From positions 1 through 64,000 of IMG/VR virus record IMGVR_UViG_3300049734_000491: DNA of 64,000 nucleotides; one strand, written 5' to 3'. The position numbers and the translations under genes are program-made. Position 1 is the first letter of the stretch, and each line of letters opens with the position of its first letter. Below are positions 1-8,071 of this stretch, piece after piece. This DNA comes from a virus. The notes under the pieces are model-generated. The model did not search any database. It saw nothing but the letters and a program-made list of their open reading frames with translations, and was not told the origin of the DNA.

Positions 1-7
1 ATCGACC

Positions 8-2560
8 GTGGCTGCCCGCGATCCTCAGTGGTTCCTGGACCTGCCCATGGCGGGAGCTGTGCTGCTGGATCGCCTCGAGGTGCAGAAGGGGGATTCGGGC
101 GGGGTCATCTTCAACGACGACCTGCAGGAGTGGCTTCGGGCTCACACGGAGGAGTCCGTGGACTCGGCCCACCGTCCGGGATGGTCCGAGGACAACATCG
201 GGCGCCAGATCGAGTTCTTCCGTGAGCGGTTGCGAGAGGGCGTCTCCAAGTACGAGGCCATGAAAACAGTCAGCCTCAAGGCCGCGGCAGACGTGGCGGC
301 AGAGGCCTGCGGCGGGCACGAGGCCTACACCGGGCTGTTGGAGGCCTACCGGCAGGCAGGCGTCGAGACCGACGACTGGATCGAGTCGGTCAGGATCCCC
401 GAGTACAACCGGATGTGGACCGGCGCCGTCGGGAAGATCCTCGCCGGCCGGTTCGACGATCTGGTCCAGAAGTCGGCCAGCCGAGTCGGGAATCCGCTGG
501 CCACATGGCGTGCGGGGCAGGGCGGCGAATGGACCGCCTCGTTGGATGGGACCGAGGTCGATCCGGAAACGGGGGAAATTCTCGAGCGCTCGAGCGGGAG
601 GGAGAAGGAAGCCGGCTGGATTCAGCCACCTTCAGAGGGGTCGGAGCATGACACGAAATCCATCGACATCACGGGCCTGACCGCTGAGGACATGGCCGAC
701 CTGCGGGACATGGACCCCGGCATCCGCCGAATCGTGGCTGGCAGAGATGGTGGTGACTACCGACCGGACGACCAGCTCCTCGGGGTTGGGTTCTGGGAGA
801 GCCGGTCCGTGCTGGACTTCATCCGGAAGTGGGCGTGGTCCCACGGCGGACATCCCGATGCGGTGCTCATGGGGGTCCTGGCCGGACTCGGAGCTGTGCT
901 TCCATTGGATCTCGTACTCAACCCTCTGGGGTCCTCACCGGCACCGCTGACCTTGTATGTGGTGGGTGTGGCTCCGTCGGGCGCTGGTAAATCGCTGAAC
1001 CAGCGACTCGCTCTACGGCTGCTGCGCCAACTTGAGGGTGATTACGGAGCGTTGGGGTCGGGCAAGGTGACCACCACCGCCTTCGGTACTGCAGAAGGTT
1101 TGCTGGATCTCTTCTACCGGAAGCTCGGGGCGAAAGAACTCGAGCAGAAGCGCAAGCAGATCGAGAAGGACTTCACGCCGACGTCCGGTGGGGGGAAATT
1201 CGACGGCACCAGTCTGACCGCCGACGAGATCAAGGAGCAGATGGAAGAGGCGCTGGCTCGGGTGAAGGCCTACCAACGACATGTCGACGGCATCATCGTC
1301 ATGTCGGACGAGTCGAAGAACCTCACCCAGATGGACGCCCAGGGCGGTCAGGGCACCATCTCCATGATGCTCTCGGCGTGGTCGGGCGTGGGCAACATCT
1401 CACCGGCCTACGTCAAGGATCGGGACCGTCCGAAGCTGGAGGCCATGAAGTATCGAGTGAGCATGAACGCCTCCATCCAAGCGGCGCTTGCCCACGACCT
1501 GCTGGGTGGTGAACAGGCGGACAACGGCTTCGCTCAGCGGGCCCTGCTGTTCGTGCTCAACCGGCACTGGCCGTCCTACGACTCGTGGGTCGAAGAACTG
1601 CTGACCGAGTGGCGCAAGGCCGGACGGGAGGCCGAGATCGCCGAGGATGCGGAGTTGGCTGGGATGTGGGCCGTCATGGAGCAGGCCGAATGGTACGACC
1701 TGCAGCTGGCCGGTACGGAGTCAGCCGATGGTCGGGGGCGGTCGTGGGTCATGCCGCGGTGGGACATGGTGAGTGGAATCGTGGCTGGAGTGGACCCCGA
1801 GGTCGGTGACATCCAGAAGATCCAGGTCTCCCCAGACTGTGGATATTGGAAGGCCAAACTGGAGGCCGAGAAGCGCCAGCTCCGTTACCTCACTGGGGAT
1901 CCACTCGAGACGCACGCTGTGTTCAGCCAACTTCGTGTGGCTGCGCTGTTGGGTCTGCTGGAGTGTGGGTGGGTTGCTGCTGGGCGGAAGACCGTTGAGG
2001 TCGGCCCCGAGGACTGGGAGTTGGCTGGGCAGATCATGGCCTGCACGGTCGAGAATCGTGCGTACCTGGAACGCCTCAAGGAATTCAAGCGCAAGCAGAA
2101 GCGCAACGAGATCGGTGAGGACATGGCCATCACCGAGGCAGCCAGGATTCGGGCCTCGGGTGAGATGAGCTGGGAGATGTTCCGTGAAGACCTGCTCCGC
2201 CACATGCGCCGTGCTCACTCTCCTGAGTTCCCCGAGCACTTCAAGGGCGGCGAGAACGGTGAGATGTGTCCAGCGTGGTGCTGGCAGCGGGCCGGTGTGG
2301 GCAAGGCTCGACAAGTCAAACTCGGCGAGTGGAAGTTTGAGGGGCTGTGGCGGCAGGTGTCGGACAAGGCTGGCGACGAGGAGGCCCAGTGGTTCCCGTC
2401 GGTGAGCGTGCCGGGCATTCTTCGGATTCACACCCAGCCAACTTCCGGTGGAGGCCGACACGGCTGGGTCGCTGTGCTCGAGACAGCCGACTTGGACGTG
2501 CTCCGGACGAAGGGGATCGAGGTCCATCCGGATGACCTGCGCCGCCTTCGGGGGGAGTAG
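8..2560 (+). CDS. DUF3987-type replication ATPase / primase-helicase-like protein
   Basis: This 850-residue protein probably unwinds or primes DNA at phage replication. A Walker A loop, GVAPSGAGKS, lies at residues 320-329, and an acidic strand ending MSDES near residue 430 fits Walker B. The approximately 300 residues before the P-loop match no domain I recognise, and the C-terminal part is rich in charged helices, which is common in DUF3987 proteins. The family is known as phage and plasmid ATPases, often fused to or next to primases. Its position beside the repeat-rich 2557-3855 region supports a replication role. The start is the first in-frame codon seen and lies 8 bases into the window, so an upstream start cannot be excluded. 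Family placement is fairly secure; the reaction is inferred. Confidence 0.7.
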   Translation: MAARDPQWFLDLPMAGAVLLDRLEVQKGDSGGVIFNDDLQEWLRAHTEESVDSAHRPGWSEDNIGRQIEFFRERLREGVSKYEAMKTVSLKAAADVAAEACGGHEAYTGLLEAYRQAGVETDDWIESVRIPEYNRMWTGAVGKILAGRFDDLVQKSASRVGNPLATWRAGQGGEWTASLDGTEVDPETGEILERSSGREKEAGWIQPPSEGSEHDTKSIDITGLTAEDMADLRDMDPGIRRIVAGRDGGDYRPDDQLLGVGFWESRSVLDFIRKWAWSHGGHPDAVLMGVLAGLGAVLPLDLVLNPLGSSPAPLTLYVVGVAPSGAGKSLNQRLALRLLRQLEGDYGALGSGKVTTTAFGTAEGLLDLFYRKLGAKELEQKRKQIEKDFTPTSGGGKFDGTSLTADEIKEQMEEALARVKAYQRHVDGIIVMSDESKNLTQMDAQGGQGTISMMLSAWSGVGNISPAYVKDRDRPKLEAMKYRVSMNASIQAALAHDLLGGEQADNGFAQRALLFVLNRHWPSYDSWVEELLTEWRKAGREAEIAEDAELAGMWAVMEQAEWYDLQLAGTESADGRGRSWVMPRWDMVSGIVAGVDPEVGDIQKIQVSPDCGYWKAKLEAEKRQLRYLTGDPLETHAVFSQLRVAALLGLLECGWVAAGRKTVEVGPEDWELAGQIMACTVENRAYLERLKEFKRKQKRNEIGEDMAITEAARIRASGEMSWEMFREDLLRHMRRAHSPEFPEHFKGGENGEMCPAWCWQRAGVGKARQVKLGEWKFEGLWRQVSDKAGDEEAQWFPSVSVPGILRIHTQPTSGGGRHGWVAVLETADLDVLRTKGIEVHPDDLRRLRGE

Positions 2561-2649
2561 TCGCGTGATTTCCGTACAACAACCAGTTCTTGTAGGAGTA
2601 GTTGCAGAATTCTGAGGGGGGTTTTGCCGCTCCAGTAAAGGGATCGGGC

Positions 2650-2680
2650 AGTTCTTGTACGATTTTTGAGTACAAGAACT
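2650..2680. promoter_or_regulatory. palindromic protein-binding site, copy 1
   Basis: AGTTCTTGTAC (2650-2660) is perfectly repeated in inverse at 2670-2680 with a 9-bp spacer. A half-site with the same core is at 2585-2594 inside the flanking inverted repeat. The same motif recurs at 2918-2949, as expected for a dimeric DNA-binding protein. Confidence 0.55.
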
Positions 2681-2788
2681 CGTTGGGGCGGTCGGGGGGA
2701 TTTTTGGGGGGGAGGTAGCCGACCTGTGAATTCTCTCAGGGAGATATATCCGCGTGGGGGGTGTTTAATTTATTCTCAGAATACCCTC

Positions 2789-2817
2789 TTGACCCCCCTT
2801 GATTTAATGTGTACGCT
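2789..2817 (+). promoter_or_regulatory. possible plus-strand promoter in the origin-like region
   Basis: TTGACC (2789-2794) is followed after 17 bp by TACGCT (2812-2817). The -35 is good and the -10 weak. No gene follows directly, so if active it would make a transcript through the repeat region. Confidence 0.25.
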
Positions 2818-2917
2818 CGCAGCAGCTTGCGCTGAGCGTGCTATCCCTCCCTCCCTCCCTATATATAGGGGGGCCCACCACTCTCCGTGGTCGGGGGGGT
2901 CCCGGTCTGCCCGGTTG

Positions 2918-2949
2918 AGTTCTTGTACGCGAAAAATCGTACAAGAACT
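2918..2949. promoter_or_regulatory. palindromic protein-binding site, copy 2
   Basis: AGTTCTTGTAC (2918-2928) and its inverse (2939-2949) are separated by 10 bp. The arms are identical to those of copy 1, and the two copies sit nearly symmetrically inside the large inverted repeat. Confidence 0.55.
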
Positions 2950-3232
2950 CCAAACCCGCTAGTTTGCAGGCCAAACGCCGTGTCGGTCTCAACCAACTAC
3001 TGCTGCAAGAACCAGTAGTTGTACGGAAATCACGCGACAACTACCTCGACGATGGCCTCAAACCTGAGAAATTGACCACAGAAAGTAGTATTCACAGGCA
3101 TCGTTAGTCGCCTCGTGCCGCTACGTTCTCTCCCGAGGCCCGATGCAAGGAGCGCCAGTCAATGCGGAGTCGGCCTTCCAGCCAGCTCTCCCTCCTCGAG
3201 CTGGTACTCTCCCCCCACGCCCCTGGAGGATT

Positions 3233-3855
3233 CGACAGCCAACGCACTCTCGGCGGGCCCGCCACAACTACGACAGCCGTGAAGCTGCCGGCCCCAAACG
3301 ATTTGTGCTACAATTCGTTTGTCCTACCGAAGTACCGACAGCCGCCAGTGCATCGGACAGGGAGGGGGCCGATCCGTTTCTGCGACGACAGCCAAGGAGA
3401 AATCGATCGGCCCATCCCAGTCGCTCCACAAGTGACCTGACATTTCCCTACCGGCCGATCACTTTCCGACAGCCAAAGCAGGTCCGCCCCGAGGGGGAGG
3501 ATGCGCCCTTCCCAGCTTCGACAGCCGCGTCACTACCGGCCCCCTCCCCCCGTGTCGGCCCGTCCAGCCGCGACAGCCGTATTACGACCGCCGGCACGGA
3601 GGCGGGGGGTCCGGCCCTGGCTACACACGACGGCCGTCACCCAGCCGGCTGGGCCCCCTCCCCCGCACGGCCGACACTTCCGCGACGGCCGTACTACAGT
3701 CGCCGTGCGGGCTTCGGGCCCATAGATGCTGCGACAGCCATCCGACCGCCCGGCCCCGAACTCAACCCGACAGCCGAGCTACGAGCGGGCTGGCCCCGAA
3801 TTCAGCACGACAGCCAAGGGGACGGCGGGTCGGCCCCCAGCTCACTCCGACAGCC
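3233..3855 (+). repeat. iteron-like array of CGACAGCC with CGGCCCC boxes
   Basis: CGACAGCC occurs at 3233, 3271, 3336, 3386, 3467, 3519, 3571, 3732, 3768, 3808 and 3848, with the variant CGACGGCC at 3628 and 3683. All are on the same strand, 36-81 bp apart. Most copies are preceded by a GGCC(C) box; in the last copies the form is CGGCCCC-N12-CGACAGCC. The sequence between boxes is not conserved, so this is neither a CRISPR nor a simple tandem repeat. Spaced same-strand iterons next to a replication ATPase suggest initiator binding. Degenerate reading frames cross the region but look non-coding. Confidence 0.6.
3297..3321. promoter_or_regulatory. AT-rich imperfect palindrome with extended -10
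   Basis: Arms AAACGATTTGT and ACAATTCGTTT match 10 of 11 as an inverted repeat between the second and third iterons. The centre contains TGCTACAAT (3306-3314), an extended -10-like sequence. No -35 is visible. Confidence 0.3.
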
Positions 3856-3985
3856 CAGTGGTGGACGGGTCGGCCCCTTGAGCTCACGCCAGCCGAGATT
3901 GAACCGGCCGCCCCCTCCCCCTCCCCTCTCCCCCCACTCGACATGCGTCCGCCGTGTCAGAATCGGGGAGAGGCGAAGGTGATGA

Positions 3986-4025
3986 GCGAAAGGCCCCGCC
4001 CCCCTTCGGGGGCGGGGTCTTTCGC
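3986..4025. terminator. very stable GC-rich hairpin, probable bidirectional terminator
   Basis: The arms GCGAAAGGCCCCGCCCCC (3986-4003) and 4008-4025 form an 18-bp stem with one G-U pair and a CTTC loop. It ends the repeat region before the small membrane genes. Pyrimidine-rich DNA follows. Confidence 0.7.
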
Positions 4026-4060
4026 GTTCCCCCCTCCCCCCTTCCCCCTTCCCCCTCCCC

Positions 4061-4102
4061 CAGCGTCGCGACAGCGTCGCGACAGCGTCGCAGCGGCGTC
4101 GC
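4061..4102 (+). repeat. tandem 11-bp repeat
   Basis: CAGCGTCGCGA is repeated at an 11-bp period starting at 4061, 4072 and 4083, followed by a degenerate copy. It sits after a long C/T tract and before the first small gene. Confidence 0.6.
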
Positions 4103-4200
4103 ACCCCAGAGTCGGTTGGTTGCCGGCACTGATGGCATGTTCGCCGGCGAACCCCAAAGCCGGCTGGGCCCCAGCCAACTTGCCCCCCTCTGGGTCGCCC

Positions 4201-4227
4201 CCAAACTCCCCCAAACTCCCCCAAACT
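4201..4227 (+). repeat. short tandem repeat CCAAACTCCC
   Basis: CCAAACTCCC occurs twice with a partial third copy at a 10-bp period, directly upstream of the small membrane gene. Confidence 0.6.
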
Positions 4228-4233
4228 TCAGGG

Positions 4234-4425
4234 GTGGGCGATGGTCTCCAGCTGCTGCTGTACGTGCTGGCTTGGTGGGCTGGATTATTCATAATCCTGG
4301 CTCTGCTCGTGATCCTCACGAGTTGGGCCGAGGACTCCGAGCGACGTGACTCAGATTGGGATGAACTCCCCCAGTCTTGGAAGTCCTGGAAGTCCCGGGC
4401 CCGGCCCCCTGAAGACCACGAGTGA
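4234..4425 (+). CDS. small single-pass membrane protein
   Basis: The protein has about 63 residues: a hydrophobic stretch beginning LLLYVLAWW, then a charged tail rich in Asp, Glu, Arg and Trp. One membrane span with a charged cytoplasmic tail is the clear feature. The GTG start is chosen because the upstream in-frame residues are Pro/Ser-rich and derive from the short tandem repeat. A poor Shine-Dalgarno (CAGGGG) makes the start uncertain. A second membrane-protein gene follows 79 bp downstream. A holin-like or membrane-anchoring role is possible but not shown. Confidence 0.45.
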   Translation: MGDGLQLLLYVLAWWAGLFIILALLVILTSWAEDSERRDSDWDELPQSWKSWKSRARPPEDHE

Positions 4426-4504
4426 AGTTGGCTGGCCAGCTTCCCCCACCCCCCGAGCTCCCGGGCCCGCCGGCAAAAGCTCATGAGCCGCAGGTCCATT
4501 TCGT

Positions 4505-5020
4505 ATGCTGGTCCCCATGACCCGCCGTGCTGTCCAGATCGCCCTGTTCGCAACCATTGGCTGGATGCTCACGTTGACCACGCTGGTGGTACTGGTGCTC
4601 GCCGTGCGGGCCCCCGTGGAACCGGACTGGGTTGTCTCTGCCTGGCTACTGGTGATGGCCGGCACCGCAGTGGTGGCCGTGCTGGGCCTGCTTTCGCTGG
4701 TTGCCGCCGACACGGTGCGGGGCGGCCGGCTGCCGGCAGAAGTCACCCCCTCCTCTGAAGTTGGCTCAGACAGCCCTGATCTCGTCGATGACACCCTCGA
4801 GGACACCGGTGCCATCGACGAATCTGCATTTGCTGGACTGGACGGCGAGGACCTCGAGCTCGAGGCGGGGGAAGTTGGCTCGAATGGAAGCCGGCTGGAG
4901 GAAGACACATCCGGCCCGTCTTCAGCTCAGCCTTCAGCTCAACCTTCAGCCGTGTACGGCGAGCCGGGAACTGGGCTCGGGAACGTCCGGGTCCTCCCGC
5001 CGGAGGAGAAGGAGAGTTAG
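4505..5020 (+). CDS. two-span membrane protein with acidic tail
   Basis: In this 171-residue protein, two hydrophobic segments (about residues 9-35 and 44-68) are followed by an Asp/Glu/Ser-rich tail of about 100 residues with a repeated SAQPSAQPSA stretch. It is probably an integral membrane protein of the phage-infected cell, for example a holin-type or superinfection-related protein, but nothing diagnostic is present. An in-frame ATG at 4517 is an alternative start. The tail DNA carries the word AGTTGGCT twice (4759, 4873). Confidence 0.6.
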   Translation: MLVPMTRRAVQIALFATIGWMLTLTTLVVLVLAVRAPVEPDWVVSAWLLVMAGTAVVAVLGLLSLVAADTVRGGRLPAEVTPSSEVGSDSPDLVDDTLEDTGAIDESAFAGLDGEDLELEAGEVGSNGSRLEEDTSGPSSAQPSAQPSAVYGEPGTGLGNVRVLPPEEKES

Positions 5021-5074
5021 CTCGAGGGGGAGCTATCCCTCGGAAGTTGGCTGGTTTGGGTTTAGAGTTCCCCC

Positions 5075-5863
5075 ATGGCCCCCGCACCTGCATCCAACAA
5101 CGTGGCGCTGCCGGCGCCGGAGCTCAGACCAGCCAAGAACAACCTGGTCGACGTCGCCGAACGCGGCCAAGGTTCAGTTCGCTGGGAACGGGGTGGTGGT
5201 TTCCCGGAGTTCGCCTGCTTCAAGGGGAACGTCCAGGCTCCGCAGTGTCCGGCGGAGCAGCTCACCGCCCCCCAGACCTGTCAGCCAAGTGAGCTGTTCT
5301 ACCCCGTCCTCCTCGAGGAGTCGGTCGCCTGGGACACGCTCACCTACGAGGACGCGGTGAAGGCGGCCATCGAGGCCCTCGACACCGCAACGTCGGCCCT
5401 CCTCGAGGGCGAGATCGAGCTCGGGACGATCGGAACCACAGCCGGCTTGGTCAACCCCACCCTCAGTTCGGCCACCAACCTCGGCCCCTCGGCCAGTGGC
5501 GGTGAGGCGGTGGGCAAGGTGCAGGACGCCCTCTACGACCCGACCAAGGGGGCGTCGGGGATGGGCACGCTGTTCATGTCGTACTCGACAGCGATCGCGG
5601 CTGACGTCGCCCTCGACGATGACGACACTGGGCGGGTGTTCACCAAGTACGGTCAGTGGCCTGTGGTGATCGGGTACTTCACTCCTGGGACCGTGTACGG
5701 AGTCCCGGGACTGGTGGACCTGTACCTCGGCGGCATCGAGACCACGGAGTTCTTCGAGCGCAGCACGAACGAGATGATCGTGACCGCCCAGCGTCTGGCG
5801 CTGGTGACCTTCCACACCTGCAACATGGTCCGGACGGGCGTCGTCACAGCGCCGACGGCCTGA
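5075..5863 (+). CDS. putative virion structural protein
   Basis: This 262-residue soluble protein has no signal peptide or membrane span. It has short cysteine-containing stretches near its start, an Ala-rich helical middle, and a C-terminal half rich in Gly, Val and Tyr (TVYGVPGLVDLYLGGIE) that reads like a capsid or decoration protein. Sharing a + strand block with a terminase-small-like gene supports a packaging or virion role. I cannot assign a family. The start follows no strong ribosome site. Confidence 0.5.
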   Translation: MAPAPASNNVALPAPELRPAKNNLVDVAERGQGSVRWERGGGFPEFACFKGNVQAPQCPAEQLTAPQTCQPSELFYPVLLEESVAWDTLTYEDAVKAAIEALDTATSALLEGEIELGTIGTTAGLVNPTLSSATNLGPSASGGEAVGKVQDALYDPTKGASGMGTLFMSYSTAIAADVALDDDDTGRVFTKYGQWPVVIGYFTPGTVYGVPGLVDLYLGGIETTEFFERSTNEMIVTAQRLALVTFHTCNMVRTGVVTAPTA

Positions 5864-5881
5864 GGTCCCCCCTCCCCCCAA

Positions 5882-6373
5882 GTGTCGGCCGAGCTCTCCC
5901 CCCAGACAGCATCACCCCCCGAGGTGATGTGTGCGTGGGTGTCCCGTTCCGGAGGGCCGTGCACCTACCATCCCGTCGACGGGACCAGGTTCTGTCAGCG
6001 ACATGGTGGGGCCCTCGAGGTCAGCTCGGTGCGCCAGAGCCACCTTTTCTCGGCCTACGCCCAGATCATCGAGGCCACCGGAACCGCGGTCGAGGCCCTC
6101 ATCGACGTGGCCAACTTCTCGACCAACGACCTGGCCCGCGTCCAAGCCTCGAACTCCTTGCTGGATCGGGCCGGCCTCGGGCTCGAGAGCACGCTCCTCG
6201 AGCGGCTGGCCAGGATGGGCGAGCAGGAGCAGCGTCGCATCGACAGTGTCGACCGGCTGGTGGAGAAGCTCGCCACGGTGGCGGACCGGCTCGAGTTCGC
6301 TCCCCCTACTCCGCCGCCGGCTGGTGGGTACAACGGGGTTGTTCTCGAGGCGGAGATCGTCGACGACGCCTGA
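5882..6373 (+). CDS. terminase small subunit-like DNA-binding protein
   Basis: The 163-residue protein starts with GTG. Its N-terminal part has a Cys/His cluster (CAWV...GPCTYH...FCQRHGG, about residues 17-43), a form common in phage terminase-associated proteins. A helical stretch follows whose pattern VQASNSLLDRAGLG is typical of small terminase subunits (repeats of the type RLxAANxLLDRAGLG). It probably recognises phage DNA for packaging, but no large terminase is seen next to it, so a different DNA-binding role remains possible. Confidence 0.5.
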   Translation: MSAELSPQTASPPEVMCAWVSRSGGPCTYHPVDGTRFCQRHGGALEVSSVRQSHLFSAYAQIIEATGTAVEALIDVANFSTNDLARVQASNSLLDRAGLGLESTLLERLARMGEQEQRRIDSVDRLVEKLATVADRLEFAPPTPPPAGGYNGVVLEAEIVDDA

Positions 6374-6442
6374 AGTTGTCTGGCCAAGAATTGAGTGCTC
6401 GAGCCTGGGGTAGGTACCAGGTCCCCAAGCAAGGAGCCCGAG

Positions 6443-6580
6443 ATGGCTGACCCGAAGAACCCCCAGGATCCCAACGCCCAAGATCCGAACCTCGAGAACG
6501 AGACTGACGAGGAGCGTGAAGAGCGCGAGCAGCGCGAGCAGATGGAGCGCCAGCAGGCACAGCAGGGCAAGCAGCGGTGA
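6443..6580 (+). CDS. small highly charged protein
   Basis: The 45-residue peptide begins MADPKNPQDPNAQDP and continues as an almost uninterrupted Glu/Arg/Gln helix (EEREEREQREQMERQQ). It starts after a good AAGGAG ribosome site and ends just before a bidirectional terminator. A charged single helix could bind protein or RNA; function unknown. Confidence 0.65.
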   Translation: MADPKNPQDPNAQDPNLENETDEEREEREQREQMERQQAQQGKQR

Positions 6581-6603
6581 CCTGAACTGACCCCAGACGC
6601 GAA

Positions 6604-6639
6604 GGTGCCCTCCTCCCGCCGAAGCAGAAGGGGGGCGCC
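6604..6639. terminator. bidirectional terminator between convergent genes
   Basis: GGTGCCCTCC (6604-6613) pairs over 10 bp, with two wobbles, with the G-rich arm at 6630-6639. It lies in the 68-bp gap between a gene ending at 6580 (+) and one ending at 6649 (-). Confidence 0.6.
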
Positions 6640-6648
6640 CCAGCGTTC

Positions 6649-7149
6649 CTAGTTTTCCCGCCGCAGTGGGTCCCTCAAACGCCACCACGGGCGGTCCCAC
6701 TGTGTGGGGTCCATCGACATCTCCATCCAGTCGATGGCGGTGGATCGCAGCAGGGTACGGTCCCGTTCGTCCATGTTCTCAGCGAACACGTCGCCGATCT
6801 CGGCGAGCTTGTAGGCCATGTGCTCGAGGTGCCGGCGGTTCGCGTCGTCGATCCGCAGCTTGCGGTTCTCCAGCCAGCAATAGAGCCCGAACATCATTGT
6901 GCTCGGGATGTAGAGCAGCAGGAGCCAGCCGGAGTCGCCGGCGAAGCTCCCCCAGCCGGCAGCGAGGGCCAGCGAGTAGTACGACCACAGGCCGGCCATC
7001 GTTCCCCAGAAGAAGCGTTCCAGCCGAGCTCGTCGGAGCTGGCGTGCCCCCATCAGGGTGATGGTGTATTTGGGCTGGTCGAACACCTGCATGGTGATCA
7101 CCCGACGCCCGCCGGACCCGAAGGTCCGGTCGAGCGCCGTGTTCAGCAT
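6649..7149 (-). CDS. membrane protein, two spans
   Basis: The 166-residue protein has a basic N-terminus, two hydrophobic segments (around WGTMAGLWSYYSLALAAGWG and WLLLLYIPSTMMFGLYCWL) and a charged C-terminal helix. ATG at 7149 is chosen because it lies just after the stop of the upstream gene (7154); an in-frame ATG at 7173 would overlap it. It is the last gene of the minus-strand array and would share the promoter at 8043. No function is recognised. Confidence 0.6.
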   Translation of the reverse strand: MLNTALDRTFGSGGRRVITMQVFDQPKYTITLMGARQLRRARLERFFWGTMAGLWSYYSLALAAGWGSFAGDSGWLLLLYIPSTMMFGLYCWLENRKLRIDDANRRHLEHMAYKLAEIGDVFAENMDERDRTLLRSTAIDWMEMSMDPTQWDRPWWRLRDPLRREN

Positions 7150-7153
7150 AGAC

Positions 7154-7993
7154 CTAGATGTGGACATCGACAACCCACACCATCGTCTCGGGTGGCAGCG
7201 AGGCCAAGATGGAGTTCACCTTCTCGTAGTACCGATCGCGGGACTCGGTGTCGTCGGTGGAGATCCCCCACCAACCCATCCGGCCCGGCTCCAGCCAACC
7301 TCGGCTGGTGAGCGTGGCGAAGGCCGGCACCGCAGCCGCGCGGGCCCGTTCGATGTAGGTCTCGCGGTCGCCGCAGAGTTCGACGATGTCGTCGGGCGCA
7401 CCCATCATGCCGACGAACTGCTTGAGGTCGGCGACGACTGGATCGGCCCACCAGCGCTGGTAGTCCTCGCGCTCCGATCCCACGGGCGGGACCGGCGGGA
7501 TCTCCCGCCCGTCACGGATCTCGTTGGCCTTGTCCCACGTGGCGGCGGCGATCTCACCGGCCTTGAGCCGCTTGAAGTCGAAGTCGATGTCGCCGAGTCG
7601 AGCGACGTCCACGCCGCCCTCGTACATGCGGTTGTCCACGCCGTCGTGAACCCACGACAGATCGCCGAGATCGCCCTCGGCGTTGGGCTTGAGGGGGAGG
7701 GATCCACGCCAGCGGCCGCCCACGACCCACCAATCCCACTTGGAGTCGGGGTTGTAGGTGGACATGGACACGAGCACGCCCTCGTCGTTGACGAACACGT
7801 CCTCGCCCCACTCCTCGGTGAGGCGCCGAGCGAGGTCCTCGTCGGACTCGCCCTCGTTGCGCTGGTTGAGCGTCCACTCCCCGATCGGGGACTCGTAGGG
7901 AGCGACCGTGCGGGTCTCGTCGTAGGGGGCGAGCATCGCCTCCAACTCGGCCTCGTCGGCTGGGCCGATGACCATTACCGTACTATGTGACAT
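7154..7993 (-). CDS. conserved phage protein of unknown function
   Basis: This 279-residue soluble protein is rich in Trp and Asp, with the segments KWDWWVVGGRWRGSL and EIRDGREIPPVPPVG. The WWVVGGRW block recurs in uncharacterised actinophage proteins. It starts after AGGAG and a long A/C-rich leader driven by the promoter at 8043-8071. No catalytic motif is visible. Confidence 0.65.
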   Translation of the reverse strand: MSHSTVMVIGPADEAELEAMLAPYDETRTVAPYESPIGEWTLNQRNEGESDEDLARRLTEEWGEDVFVNDEGVLVSMSTYNPDSKWDWWVVGGRWRGSLPLKPNAEGDLGDLSWVHDGVDNRMYEGGVDVARLGDIDFDFKRLKAGEIAAATWDKANEIRDGREIPPVPPVGSEREDYQRWWADPVVADLKQFVGMMGAPDDIVELCGDRETYIERARAAAVPAFATLTSRGWLEPGRMGWWGISTDDTESRDRYYEKVNSILASLPPETMVWVVDVHI

Positions 7994-8042
7994 AATGAAC
8001 TTCTCCTGTGGTTGTCGTTGGTTGTTGTGGTTAACGGTGTGC

Positions 8043-8071
8043 AGTATAGGTGTTGCTATCTAGCTTGTCAA
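8043..8071 (-). promoter_or_regulatory. promoter for the 7154-7993 gene
   Basis: On the minus strand TTGACA (8066-8071), 17 bp, TATACT (8043-8048). The -35 overlaps the end of the HNH gene. Confidence 0.8.

Larger units (their letters stand above)
2557..3041. repeat. large inverted repeat enclosing palindromic sites; candidate origin or partition region
   Basis: The left arm (about 2557-2604) and right arm (about 2994-3041) are inverted copies. The 21 bases at 2560-2580 and 3018-3038 are perfect reverse complements, and the match continues with a few mismatches through TTCTTG and GTAGTTG. Between the arms lie two perfect 11-bp inverted pairs of AGTTCTTGTAC, a perfect 14-bp palindrome CCCTATATATAGGG (2857-2870) and an AT-rich tract (about 2740-2810). 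I see no plausible gene here. The symmetry and the replication-type neighbour suggest an origin, a centromere-like site or a compound operator. This is inference. Confidence 0.55.

Noticed and set aside
3233-3855. CRISPR array
   Set aside because: Repeats are only 8 bp, spacing ranges from 36 to 81 bp, and no cas genes are present.
3143-3982. Plus-strand frame of 279 codons across the iteron array
   Set aside because: Pro/Arg-rich translation of repeat DNA; three frames are open by chance in GC-rich sequence and none has a ribosome site.
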